Below, piece by piece: positions 12,471-23,153 of a stretch of DNA of 64,000 nt (positions are counted from its first letter, which is position 1; every line of letters begins with the position of its first letter). This DNA is from Limnanthes douglasii subsp. nivea. Lineage: Eukaryota > Streptophyta > Magnoliopsida > Brassicales > Limnanthaceae. Position numbers and translations under genes: made by a program. The notes under the pieces are model-generated. The model was not told the DNA's origin. It searched no databases and worked only from the letters and a program-made list of their open reading frames with translations. The DNA is taken from contig JAUPFV010000001.1 of the NCBI GenBank assembly GCA_036936605.1, forward strand, positions 30,699,900 through 30,763,899. The letters run 5' to 3'.

Positions 12471-15450
12471 TTAAGCCTTTGAAGATGGCTCACCCTCATC
12501 TGCTTTCTTGCCTTTGATGTCGCTCCTCTTCTCGACAATCTTTTTACCTTTGGGGTCAATCTCCTCCTCACCTGGGCTCTCCCCGGTTTCCTCTTCGTCA
12601 CCCGACGAGGACACATCGGTGTACCCTTCATCAACCATGGTCCAGTATGGGAGATCATCGTCATCCACATAGCGCCATAAGTCCCCTAGTCTCCTCTTCG
12701 GGAACTTCTCGTGAAACAGGAGGACCATATCGAACTTTACCTTTTCGATCATTAATTCTTCACTCCGTATCATCTCCCTGGCATAAGCGTTGATTTTGGC
12801 CTTGATCATGGCCTCTTGATCCTTCACCAGAGCATCTTTCTCTTCAACAGCCCGGTTTACTGCATTCTCTAAAGCAAGTTTGTCAGTGGTCAGATTGGTG
12901 ACAAGCTTCTCTTTTGCTGCAGTTTCTTCCCTTGAGGCTGTCAAATCCTTCTCCAGTCCGGACAGCTTAGCCCGGAGATCTTTTACGGTCTCTTCTAAAG
13001 AAGCAACTTTTGTGTTGCTTTCATTGTGATTCTTCTTTAGCTGTTCGTTCGACTCCTTAAGCAAATCAACCTTAGTAGCAGCAGTCCTGAGGTCATCGGA
13101 CAGCTTCTCCTTCTCAGACTTGAGGTCTTTGATGGTGGTTGCCTGACTTCGGGCTTGCCTTTCCAAAGTAAGTACTGGCTGCACGTTTCTAAGGAGAGAA
13201 TGGGCTATGATGTCCCTCTCACTGGAAACCATAAAAGTCTTACCATTGAAGTTCACTGTGTTGGAACTACTTGGGGGAACATATGGCCCTGCGAATTCAT
13301 CTCTGGACAGGCCAAGGAAATAATCACCTAATTCACCAAGGCCGGTGACGTCCACTTCATCCATGTTAATCTCTCCCCTTTCGACCTCATCAGTATGGAA
13401 TTCCATTGGAATCCCTTCATTAAGATTCCCTGGGATCTCTTCGGCTAGCGTCGGATCGGTTGGGAAAGTGGGCTCCGGATCCCGGAGAGCGAGCTCTTCT
13501 CCTTGGGAAGTCTTTTTCTTTTTGACTTCCCTGTCAGCACTGTCACCTGCTTGCTTACGAGCTCGTTTCGAAGCCCTTGACGGTTTTGGGGGATTTACTC
13601 CTTGTTTCTCGCTCTCCTGTTCTACCACTTGTAGAAGGTTTGCATCAACTTGAGCCTGGGCTGGCACCTCTGAATCCATTGGGGCCTCTTTCTCAGTATC
13701 CTCTACCGCTTTCCTGCCTTTCTTCTTCTTGCCCTTCATTTTACTTGGGGCTTTGGCCCGAGCAGGTAGGAAGAGGTTCCCATCTAGTTCATGAGACCTT
13801 CTCAGCACGACATCTTCATCAGGTGGGGTGGAGAACTCCTCCCAGGTTAAGTCTCTTCGACCTGTGGTGTTCCACAGGTGAGACCTCGCTAGGTTCCCAG
13901 GAGTGAAGGCTTTATGAAACCGGTTCTCCCAGTTCTCTGCGGCCCAAGCGTTGAGCTTGCCACAGGTGACCTGTCCGGCCTTCAGATAGTCCCTGAACTC
14001 CTTTGGCAGCTCTGACAAAACAAAAGAAAAACTGATTAGTATAAACTTAAAGAAAAGAGAGGTTCGAACAGAAACTTAGAATAAAAACTTACGATCGCTT
14101 CTCCATCTACTTCGAAGAAGGCTAGGATTCTCCCCGGTTTTGATTTTCTTGCCATTTTCCCATGAGCCACTGACAAATAAGAACTGGCTCCTCCATTTGC
14201 TCTCCGACTCCAGGAGATCGTCAACAGCTTTAAGATCGTTCCCCATGTTGAAATGGTAGAAGGGGAACTGATGGTGTTTACACAAGTTAGCCACAGCTGC
14301 GAACTCTTCCATAGGAAGAGGAATTCCGGATAGCCTAGACGCCATAATACATGACATCAAGGTGTACCAACCGTTGGGGCTTAGCTGTGTTGGACATAGC
14401 TTGACCAAATGAAAATAGCGCACTATCTCTGGGTCCAGTGGGAACCTAAGTCCCCAGTTGAATAGCTCCGTAAATAAGACTATCTCGTTTCTTTTGCAGT
14501 CCATCGGGGTCTCTGGATCGATAGGAATTCGAATCTTTACGTTCTCAGGGATCCCCCACTTAGTACGCAGTCGTCCCAGATCTCTAGTATGGATGAACGC
14601 ATACTTGGTCTTTAGCAGAGATGAAAGATACTTGAACTCCACCTTGTGAAAGCATGGCCCTACTCTCCCTTCGAGGCCCTCCGGCAGGTCCGGACGCCTC
14701 AGATACAAGTCTTCCTTGCCCTTCTTGGCAACAACGATAGCAGTTTCAGCCTGTCCGGAGGACTCAGACTCAAATCTAACCTCTTCTGTGGAGTCCTCCA
14801 TCCTCTCCTCCATTATTGTTGGGGGAGCTTCTGTAGAAACAGCCCAGGGAGGGATGAAACTTGGCACAGCTAATCCACCGGACTGTTGGCTCTCCGAATT
14901 TTTTCGACTTATCACCTCAGTTTGAGTTTCTGAGGTTGAAGTTTCTTTGGGAGGTAGTGGACTGCTAGCCCCCGGACCGGCCGGCCTTTCCCGGAGAGTC
15001 CTAATAGTTGCCCCGGACACTGATTCACTATTTTTTGCCCCCGATTTAGAGGGTGTATTTTTAGAAGGAAGCCCTTTAACCAACCTACTTGGCCTTTTCA
15101 TGATTAATTTGTCTGGGGAGTGGTCAGAATCGGACCCCATAGCAATAAAAGAGGATTTTTTTCCTAACACTGGTGACAGTGACCCCCGGTTCGACGATAG
15201 GAATCGACTCTTGAACTGAAGAGCCAGATACTATGGGAGAGAGTGTTGATTGAAAGAGTTTTCTAGGTTTTGTACCTTTAGAAGAAGATGAACCTCTGTC
15301 AGATTCTTCGATTGAAGGGGCTGGTTTCTCGACAGGCGACGCTGGAAGCCCTGCTGTAAGTCTTTTTTCTTTTTCAACTCTTTGAGCTTTCTCCAATTCT
15401 GAGAGATTAAGCCAACCGCCCTTGATCAGTGCTGTTCTTGCTGTGAACAT
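12471..15450 (-). pseudogene. Antisense accessory gene of the gypsy element (PF04195-like, coiled coil)
   Basis: This two-exon gene runs against the retrotransposon. Start ATG is at 15450 (MFTARTALIKGGW). Exon 1 runs to 14093; the intron is 14092-14012 (81 bp, GTAAGT donor, TTTTGTCAG acceptor, TACTAAT branch-like site); exon 2 is 14011-12471. The phases match across the intron. Residues encoded at ~14800-14200 resemble the 'putative gypsy type transposon' domain (LSPNGWYTLMSCIMASRL). Exon 2 encodes a basic and acidic linker, then a long coiled coil and an acidic tail. A 7-base A run (plus-strand T run 15156-15162) shifts the frame by one, so this copy is broken unless corrected. Function is unknown. 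The related element at 63647-64000 keeps the same tail. Confidence 0.78.
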
Positions 15451-15542
15451 AAACAACTAAGGAAATTTTGAAGTTTTAGAGAGATAAAGCTTTGGGTGAA
15501 ATGGCAGAGTGAAAGAGATAATGAAGCTGTGAAAAGTGAAAA

Positions 15543-15553
15543 GAATTTATAGT
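15543..15553 (-). promoter_or_regulatory. TATA box of the antisense gene
   Basis: The minus strand reads ACTATAAATTC about 95 bp upstream of ATG 15450, with a pyrimidine-rich leader between them. The antisense gene therefore seems to have its own promoter inside the retrotransposon and not only LTR-driven expression. Confidence 0.6.
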
Positions 15554-15867
15554 AAATGTGAAAAACGGGTTTGATTCCTAGGAGAATCCGAAAAGTTGGG
15601 CAATAATTAAAAGACGGCGCTGATGTCATTTATGGCATTTAAAAGAAGTAACTTGTTCGAGAAAGTGGTGCAACTTTCAAGGTGAAAAAACGGCTAAAGT
15701 GACCAACCAGAGAGTGACACGTGTCCCACTAACTCTCACAAGAACCGTTTAGAATTCGTAACGTTTGGTCTGTCCGATTTTGTTCTCAACTCTCTCCGAG
15801 TTGATAAACCACTTCCTGAATCGGACTGTTTTTCAGTTCTTTGACAAGGATACTTGTTCAAATACCT

Positions 15868-15881
15868 AAAAAAGGGGCTCC
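15868..15881 (+). other. Gypsy polypurine tract
   Basis: AAAAAAGGGGCTCC abuts the 3' LTR and is the expected plus-strand primer. Confidence 0.75.
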
Positions 15882-16351
15882 TGATGAGTCCGAATTCGGA
15901 GTGCTCCCCGGAAGGGCATCCCAAAGTAAATCTCTCCGTGAACCGGACAGGCTCCAAGAACTTAATTCGGACAGGACTTTTGAACCGGGCAGATGACTTC
16001 GAACACTGCAAACCCAAAGCAGTTCGAACTATGACTAAAGTACTAAAAACCCTAAACACTATCTGACTAAGCTACCTACTCATTTACTTAAAACTCATGG
16101 GTCTTTAAACATGACTCGGGTCCATTAAACTTGACCCGAAAGCCCATAAGGGCCCAAATTACATACTATAAATACCCAACCACCAGCATTAACTATGGGT
16201 AACAAAAATTTACTGCTGCCAAGCTGCTCAATTCTCACTCCACCTTGAAATATCTTAAAACACCTTCACACCACCCTGAAACACCCTCACGCCGCCTTAA
16301 AACTCCACTTGAAATTACCAGCCTACCCTCAGGCTACTTTTATCCTCACCA
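15882..16351 (+). repeat. Gypsy 3' LTR
   Basis: This is a 470-bp copy of the 5' LTR, preceded by the polypurine tract and followed by the AGAAT duplication. Confidence 0.93.
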
Positions 16352-16356
16352 AGAAT

Positions 16357-18619
16357 GAATTGGGATACCTAAATATGTAAAAGGTAACTTAGAAAACTTA
16401 AATCCTAAGAAATCTTTAAGATGATCTAATCTGATTCTGTTTATTTTTGAAGAAGTTAGAAAAGTAGACTTTTCTTTATTCAACTGATGTCCAGATACCT
16501 TTTGATATAAATCTAAGAAACAAGCTAGATTTTTAACAATAGGTAATGATCCATTTAAGAATAATATTATATCATCTGCATAAGCTAGGCAACTAATGTT
16601 CAAATTACTTCTCATACTATAAGGTTTGATCTTTTGCTGACTTATCAACATCTTAATACCCCTAATAAAGAACTCTTCAGCAATTATAAATAGGCAAGGT
16701 GAAAGGGGATCACCCTGCCTAAGACCATTCTTAGACCTAAAATACCCAAAAGTTATTCCATTAGTGATAACAGAGAAGGAAATATGTTCTATAGACTTTC
16801 TTATTAAATTTATTACAAGACCATTAAAACCAAAGGCAGACATAACTTCATATATAAACCTAAACTCAAGTTTATCAAAAGCTTTTGACATATCTAAACT
16901 TAAAATAAGGTTATCACCTCTAGTTTTCTTATTTAAATCCTTTACTAACTCCTGTACTATTAAGATATTTTCCTGAATCATTCTATTCTCAATGTATGCA
17001 CCTTGTTCATCTGAAATTATTAATGGTAGAAGCTTAGCTATTCTACTTTGTATCAGTTTTGAGATTAACACATTAAACACAGAACAAAGACTAATTGGTC
17101 TGAATTGAGTACAATATTTGGGTGATTTAACTTTAGGTATAAGACAAATCAAAGTAGAGAACACTCCTTTAGGTATATCTAAACTTAAGAAATAACCTTT
17201 AACAGCATTAAGTAAATCAGATTTAATTATAGACCAACAAGCAAGATAAAATCTGGAGTTGAAACCATCAACTCCAGAAGCACTGTTTTTATTAAGAGAT
17301 CTAATTGTATCATATAGTTCTTCAAAAGTAGGTTCTTTCAATATACTATCATTACTTTGTTCTGTTAAAATTTCTGGTATAACACTTCTAACAATAGACA
17401 AATCATTCATAAGGGAAGTCTTGTTCAACAAGTTTTTAAAATAGCCTACATCAGAGAGACCTATCAACTCCTCATTTTCTACCCAAATGTTATTTTCATA
17501 TATTCTATTAATTCTGTTCTTAACTTTCCTTTTCTTAACATAACTGTGAAAAGTTGAAGAATTATTATCACCTTCAGCAGTCCAATTGACATAACTTTTT
17601 TGACACCAATAGATTTCTTCTTTTTCAAGCAAAGTTATTAAAACAGCATTTAATTCTTGCAATTTCATTTGGTTCTCAACACTATTATCTTCCTCAATCA
17701 TAATTTCAGCAAGTTTAATTTCATCCTCAACTTTATTTATGCTAACAAAAATGTTACCAAATGTAACTTTATTCCAATTTTGTAGATGCTTTTTTAATCT
17801 CTTAAGTTTAGACCAAAAAACATACATATCAGAAGAGTCATTTAAAGGTATAGACCAATTACTTTCTACAGTTTTCATAAAATCATCATGCTTTAACCAC
17901 ATGTTTTGAAATCTGAAAGATGTTTTTTGAAAATTATTTTGTTTTAGAATTGTTATTAACAGTGGTGAATGGTCAGAACAGGTTCTGGCCAAGTGATCAA
18001 CCCTAGTAATATTGAAAGTATCTCTCCAAAGTTCATTATATAAACATCTATCTAACCTTTTCCATTTATGCTTATTAGTCCAAGTGAAATTAGAACCTAC
18101 ATAACCAGGGTCTTCCAATTTACAGTCAAAAATCATTTCATTAAAATCATCTAAACTTTTAGTATGCAGATTATTACATGCTCTTTGCTCACTAATGTTA
18201 GATATAGAATTAAAGTCTCCTACAACTAACCAAGGCAACATATTTACAGATATAGTTCTAAGCTGATTCCATAAAGTTAACCTATGACTAATGTTACATT
18301 TAGCATATACAACAGTAAGCAAAACAATCTCCCTATATGCAGAGTGACTAATTCTAACATTTAAAAGCTGTTCAAAGTTATCTAAAAGTTCAATCTTAAA
18401 GCCATTCCTCCATAAAATCCATACTTTGTTACTTATATTTGCCTGAACAAACTCAAAACCTATTTTAGAACAGATTTCTAAACTTCTATCTACTGCTACC
18501 ATAGGCTCTTGCAAAGCTAATATATTAATACAATGCTTTTTAGTTAAATTCTTAATCCTTCTAATAGTTTTAATATTACCTACTCCTCTTACATTCCAAT
18601 TTAACATTTTTAAAGTCAT
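16357..18619 (-). pseudogene. LINE ORF2, N-terminal half (endonuclease and reverse transcriptase)
   Basis: It starts MTLKMLNWNVRG, the usual first residues of a plant L1 ORF2. An AP-endonuclease-like domain follows, with LNWNVRG, LQEP, VVGDFNSI, FTWTN, LDR and SDHSPL. The RT domain has the palm motifs LSLDMSKAFDKL, GLRQGDPLSPCLF and CLAYADDIILF, all intact. The frame is open for 750 codons until the gypsy target site at 16352-16356, and it resumes at 6061. Both enzyme active sites look intact, so the gypsy insertion appears to be the main lesion in this half. Confidence 0.92.
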
Positions 18620-18627
18620 TTTAAAAA

Positions 18628-20923
18628 TTATTTTGAGGGTCCTAAAGATCCTTTAGAGTTTCTAGTTTTAATAACAAGCTTATTCTTAGAAGATCTTCTA
18701 AGCAAACTATTCAATGAAGGCTTATTCTTCTTCTGTTTAGGTGATACAGGAAAACTTAAATTTCCATCAAAGTTATTTCCTTTATGTGAATTAGGGGAAA
18801 GACTTAATCTGTTTCTAATAGGTACAGACTCAAATTCATCTACATCTTCATTCAATAAAGCATTAAAAGGGTAATTTATATTCATGGATACAACTGCATT
18901 TTTTATATCTTTTTCTGTAACAGCACCAGGTTCAAGTTGTTTAAAAGCAATTAAGTTGTTATCAACAAATACAACATCATGAGAATTCAAAACATCCAAA
19001 GTCATATCCTTATCAACAGCAAAATCATGCTCACATGCTAAAGAGATGTTATCATTATCTATATCTTTTTCTGAAACATTATCAGATTCAAAAGTTTTAG
19101 ATGCAATTAAATTCTTATTACTAAGCTCAACCTCGTGTGAAGTACAAACATCAAAAGCAAGATTAATGTCATCTTCAGAGAATACATGCTTACATGAAGT
19201 GTTATCATTCTTATCAGCACAACTTGCATTAAAAACATCATGCAAAACAATATCATGCTCACAATTTTTACCAATCAGCATAGATTTATCCGTTGCAGAC
19301 ATACTAACATTACTATTATCAACTCTAACATATGTTATATTATGCAATGATTGAGTATCCATGTCAGACATACTAGCAAATGCAACATTCAATATATTAG
19401 GAGACTTAACAGACACTATACCAGCATTAGAATCTACATTTACACATGCAATTTGTCTAACAATATCACTGGGTTTCTCAACTTGTTGATAAGTTTCTGT
19501 AATTTTAATGTTATTAAGAGTATCAAAAACATTATTAGTATCAAGATGTGTATCAACTATCTGTGTATTCATATTTCCAGGAATCACATTCAATTCAGAT
19601 TGCACATTATTATTATCAACTCTAACAAATGTTATATTATGCAATGATTGAGTATCCATGTCAGACATACTAGCAGATGTAACATTCAATATATTAGAAG
19701 ATTTAACAGACACTATATCAACATTAGAATCTACATTTACACATGCAAGTCGTCTAACAATATCACTGGGTTTCTCAACTTGTTGATAAGTTTCTGTAAT
19801 TTTAATGTTATTAAGAGAATCAAAAACATTATTAGTATCAAGATGTGTATCAACTATCTGTGTATTCATATTTCCAGGAATCTCATTCATTTCAGATTGC
19901 ACATTGTTGTTAAACTCTTTATTATTAATAGGTTTAGGCATCCAAACATTATTATTCTTTATCCTTAGATTTAATTTCAATCCTTTTTAAGTTCTGTGTT
20001 TTCTTAAATTCTAAGTCATCAGATTTACAAGCATTGTCCTTATGTCCTAAATGTCTACATTTTCTACAATAAGCAGGCTTATTTTTATAGATTATATCTT
20101 GCCAATAACCCTCCCTATCCCCAAAACTAACCCAAATCTTTTGAGGAAGGACACTGGAAACATCTAAGACAGTCCAAACTTCACATTTATTAAAGCTAGC
20201 CCTATTCTTGTTAGGCAACCAAGAATTTAAAGGAACACCAACAGCCCTAGCTAAATTTTCGATTGTATCTATATTATAGATATATTCAGGTAATTTCGGA
20301 AAAGAAACCCAAAATGGAGTGAGGGGAGACTCCAGTTTGGGATTGAAATCAGGACTCCATTTTAAAATCCTAAACGTATACTGACCCATATATCTGACGT
20401 TATACTTCCAAAAAAAATTTACATCTATCATATTTTCGAATTCAACAAAAACATGCCTAAAATCCATCTTGTATATACTGTAATTGCCTAAAAGTTTTAA
20501 AGATGCTAAGTACCCTCTAAACTCTACAACAGAAGGACAACCATACGAAAATTTAGCTATCAGAGTATATTTAGATAAAGAATTAAGAATGAACTTATCT
20601 TTTTCGCAAAACCTGACATAGGTATATCCATCTTCAGAACCTACTTCCACTTTGTCATGCTTGAAGCCCCCAGAAGATTCAGCAAGAAATGGCCGATCCT
20701 CCTTTCCCATCTTAACAGCTTCTGCATACGTTCTTGTTGGTTGAATCAGCTGCTTGGAAGACTCCATTTCGCCTTTGTGTGATTCTTTATTCAGAGACTC
20801 GTTTCTTTCAAAAATTGGATTTTCAAAGAAACAAGCCTCTGTGATATGGTTGCTTGGTAGTTTATGTAGTGGTTTTGATCGATTTTGTTCTTCTTGATGA
20901 AGAACAGAAGTTGATTCTGACAT
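18628..20923 (-). pseudogene. LINE ORF1 (DUF4283/RNA-binding and CCHC zinc knuckle), frameshifted
   Basis: It starts MSESTSVLHQEEQ at 20923. The N-terminal part (residues ~90-300) resembles the DUF4283 domain of plant L1 ORF1 (VRFCEKDKFILNSLSKYTLIAKF), followed by a zinc knuckle CRKCRHLGHKDNAC. The frame closes at 19952, but a one-base shift near 19955-19980 opens a second frame to 18628. That frame encodes a low-complexity Asn/Asp/Ser-rich region and a basic tail. The low-complexity region contains a 297-bp tandem duplication. It ends 9 bp before the ORF2 start. The role in active LINEs is RNA binding in the ribonucleoprotein. Confidence 0.82.
19351..19944 (-). repeat. 297-bp tandem duplication inside LINE ORF1
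   Basis: Two copies (about 19351-19647 and 19648-19944) encode nearly identical 99-residue blocks including IPGNMNTQIVDTHLDTNNVF and ITETYQQVEKPSDIVR. The period is a multiple of three, so the frame is kept. Confidence 0.85.
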
Positions 20924-21117
20924 TTTTTTGTTTTGGGGCTAGATCAGAAAATGACGAAAGAGATGAAAGTGGCTGTGATACCACTAGGGTTACGCATGTG
21001 ATTGTGAGGCTGAGAAGAGAGGTTGAGAAGAGAGTCTTCTCAGTTAACAGGCTTGGCCCATGGCCAAGATTTCAAGATTCGATTTTAGGTTTCTTGGAGG
21101 CCTAAAATCAACACCCA
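20924..21117 (-). other. LINE 5' UTR
   Basis: About 190 bp lie between the 5' target duplication and the ORF1 start, GC-richer than the flanking hAT DNA. An internal promoter would be expected here, but I see no clear motif. Confidence 0.55.
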
Positions 21118-21470
21118 ATTATTGTGATTAGGTTTTAAATATTACAAGTGTTATTTATTACTTTTAAGTTATATTGTTATAATTTTAATATTACATTTTG
21201 AATTTTATTATTGTGATTAGGTTTTAAATATTACAAGTGTTATTTATTATTTTTAAGTTATATTTTTATAATTTTAATATTACATTTTGAATTTTATTAT
21301 TGTGATTTGGTTTTAAATATAACAAGTGTTATTTATTATTTTTAAGTTATATTTTTATAATTTTAATATTACATTTTGAATTTTATTATTGTGATTTGCC
21401 TTTAAATATTACAAATGTTATTTATTATTTTTTAAACCAAAATCATATTTTATCATGCTAAAATATTACA
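21118..21470. repeat. 89-bp AT-rich tandem array, right piece
   Basis: TTGTGATT(A/T) recurs at 21122, 21211, 21300 and 21389, an exact 89-bp period, with units of TTTTAAATATTACAAGTG and ACATTTTGAATTTTATT. Degenerate copies of the same words (TTTAATATTACAAATGCTAAAATATTAC) continue to about 21590. Confidence 0.85.
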
Positions 21471-21589
21471 AGTTATATTAAAATATTTAATATTACAAAT
21501 GCTAAAATATTACAATTCATATTAAAATATTTAATATTACAAATGCTAAAATATTACAAGTTATATTAAAATATTTAATATTACAATTG

Positions 21590-22105
21590 CTAAAATACAT
21601 TTTTTAGTCTTTTGTCGCTGACTACTTTTTTAAGTCGCAAAACTTTCTCAACAGTAACTGCAATTTGTAATGGATCTCCCAAAACTTGTCCTCGAGTCTC
21701 ACGATTAACCTTACTTAACGCAACAGCAATCAAATCGACCATCTTCGTCTTCGTACTAAGACTTTGTTTAGGAACAACGGTCTTACTCTTAGTTATAGTT
21801 GGGTGTTTGACACTTCGTGTCATCTTGTCGGCCATTTTAGAACTAAAATTTGGTTTGGCGGTCTTACTCAAAGTCATACGTGTAGTACTAACAAGTTTGA
21901 CGCTTCGCCTCTCCTTATTGGAAATTTTCAAATTAAAATTTTGTTTGAGGGTCTTACTCATATTCGTAGGTTCAGTGGCACATTTGATGCGTCGTGTGAT
22001 CGGATCCCTCTCGGGTGGAGGAGAAATCATAAAAGAAGAAAATTCCAAAAAATCAGTTTTTAGAGTTGCTTGTCCTAACCTGTTGTTGAAGCCACAAAAC
22101 GGCAT
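21590..22105 (-). CDS. hAT passenger ORF, small basic repeat protein of unknown function
   Basis: A 171-codon ORF opens with ATG at 22105 (MPFCGFNNRLGQ). It is rich in Lys, Arg, Ser and Thr. The middle (residues ~45-125) is built of about three degenerate units that begin SKT and contain an NF..K..K..RSVK pattern. There is no signal peptide, no membrane segment and no domain I recognise; it is not a hAT transposase. A TATA box sits about 210 bp upstream inside a perfect palindrome, and a TGACGTCA hairpin lies further upstream, so it looks like a real transcription unit carried between hAT ends. It could be a captured host fragment or a decayed transposon gene. Confidence 0.5.
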   Translation of the reverse strand: MPFCGFNNRLGQATLKTDFLEFSSFMISPPPERDPITRRIKCATEPTNMSKTLKQNFNLKISNKERRSVKLVSTTRMTLSKTAKPNFSSKMADKMTRSVKHPTITKSKTVVPKQSLSTKTKMVDLIAVALSKVNRETRGQVLGDPLQIAVTVEKVLRLKKVVSDKRLKNVF

Positions 22106-22302
22106 TGGAAATTTGAAATAAGCACAAATAATAACTAATACAAACTAATAACAAAAAATTTTCGAAAAAAAAAATCTAACTATTTCAAAAACAGAAGTAC
22201 GATATGTAAAATAAGAAAGTTAAGCTTAATAAAAAATCTAGAACAAGTTGAGAGATTTAGAGAGTTTATAGTAGATTTAGAGAGTGTGTGAGGTTGGAGT
22301 TG

Positions 22303-22330
22303 GGGTCTCCTCTATTTATAGAGGAGACCC
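22303..22330 (-). promoter_or_regulatory. TATA box centred in a perfect palindrome
   Basis: Arms GGGTCTCCTCTAT (22303-22315) and ATAGAGGAGACCC (22318-22330) are perfect inverted repeats around a 2-bp centre. The minus strand reads TATAAATA (22320-22313) across the centre. Spacing to ATG 22105 is suitable for a plant core promoter. Confidence 0.7.
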
Positions 22331-22430
22331 AAATTTTTGTTTTTTTGAAAATTTCGAAAAAAAGGAACTGTCCGGATGCCTGAATGTGTAATTCGGATCA
22401 TCCGCACGTCTGACCGGATGGTCCGCACGG

Positions 22431-22470
22431 TGACGTCACGGATGACGTCACTTGCTGACGTCATCCGTGA
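22431..22470 (-). promoter_or_regulatory. Triple TGACGTCA (bZIP-type) cluster forming a hairpin
   Basis: TGACGTCA occurs at 22431-22438, 22443-22450 and 22456-22463. TCACGGATGACGTCA (22436-22450) and TGACGTCATCCGTGA (22456-22470) are perfect 15-bp inverted repeats around CTTGC. The ACGT-core palindrome is the classic C-box/CRE site of plant bZIP factors. The cluster lies about 115-155 bp upstream of the TATA palindrome of the passenger ORF. Confidence 0.7.
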
Positions 22471-22928
22471 CTGATTTTTTTTTAAAAATATATTTTTTTA
22501 TAAAAAAAATTAATGTTTTATAAGTTATCTTTAAACTATTTAAAAAAATCAAAACTCTATATATAGGATTGCGCACTAATATTTTAAAAAAAAATTAAAA
22601 ATTATATAAATAGGAAATTCGAACTATTATTTTAAAAAAATAACTCTATAAATAGATTTTTCGAACTATTAGTTTTTTTAATAATTTTAGTACTTTTATG
22701 AAAAAAAAATATTAAATTTTCTAGATTATTGAAAGAAATTTTATATTATTAACCCTTCCTTTTTTTCTAGTTTATTGAAAGAAATTTTATATTATTAACA
22801 AGTTAATTTGGACATTTGGATGGATGCCCCGGAGCGCCGTAATGGTACATAATAGATAGTTTATATTGTTGATGATGTTAATCTCCTAAATAAATATATT
22901 TAATTAATTATATTTAATTATGCCATCC
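22471..22928. other. AT-rich hAT interior, no gene seen
   Basis: Long A and T runs with short repeated words (for example GAAAGAAATTTTATATTATTAAC twice near 22732-22800). No coding signal. Confidence 0.5.
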
Positions 22929-23153
22929 GAATATAATTCCTTTTTAAGAACCAAATTACACGTAGTTAATTGAAACACAGTTGGTATTTTTGAATTTATT
23001 TTGGAATATAATTCCTTTTTAAGAACCAAATTACACGTAGTTAATTGAAACACGGTTGGTATTTTTGAATTTATTTCAGAATATAATTCCTTTTTAAGAA
23101 CCAAATTACACGTAGTTAATTGAAACACGGTTGGTATTTTTGAATTTATTTCA
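22929..23153. repeat. 75-bp tandem repeat, three copies
   Basis: Copies start at 22929, 23004 and 23079 with GAATATAATTCCTTTTTAAG and are nearly identical. A diverged partial fourth copy follows (ACCAAATTACATGTG). The period is divisible by three, so it gives a fortuitous repetitive ORF on the minus strand. Confidence 0.9.

Larger units (their letters stand above)
6062..16351 (+). mobile_element. Ty3/gypsy LTR retrotransposon, Tat/Retand-like, 10.3 kb, very young
   Basis: Two 470-bp LTRs (6062-6531 and 15882-16351) begin TGATGAGTCC and end CCTCACCA. The element is flanked by a perfect 5-bp duplication AGAAT (6057-6061 and 16352-16356). Internal order is gag, protease, RT, RNase H, a second RNase H-like domain, integrase, then an antisense spliced gene before the 3' LTR. 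The extra RNase H and extra ORF between pol and the 3' LTR mark the Tat lineage. By eye the LTRs differ only at 6078/15898 (A/G) and 6230/16050 (A/C), which points to recent insertion. Three TAG stops, one frameshift and a deleted integrase core make it non-autonomous. Confidence 0.93.
3897..21117 (-). mobile_element. L1-type LINE, full length but split by a gypsy element
   Basis: On the minus strand it runs from a 5' UTR (~21117-20924) through ORF1 (20923-18628) and ORF2 (18619-16357, then 6061-4225) to a 3' UTR and a poly(A) tail, seen as a T run at 3899-3908. The flanks share a 13-bp duplication ATTATTGTGATTA (3884-3896 and 21118-21130). Because it landed in an 89-bp tandem array, part of that match may be pre-existing. 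Without the gypsy insert the element is about 6.9 kb, normal for a full-length plant L1. A few frameshifts suggest it is recently dead. Confidence 0.85.

Noticed and set aside
22904..23128. Minus-strand ORF with a repeated 25-residue unit
   Set aside because: It is a by-product of the 75-bp tandem repeat, whose period is divisible by three; no start context or promoter.
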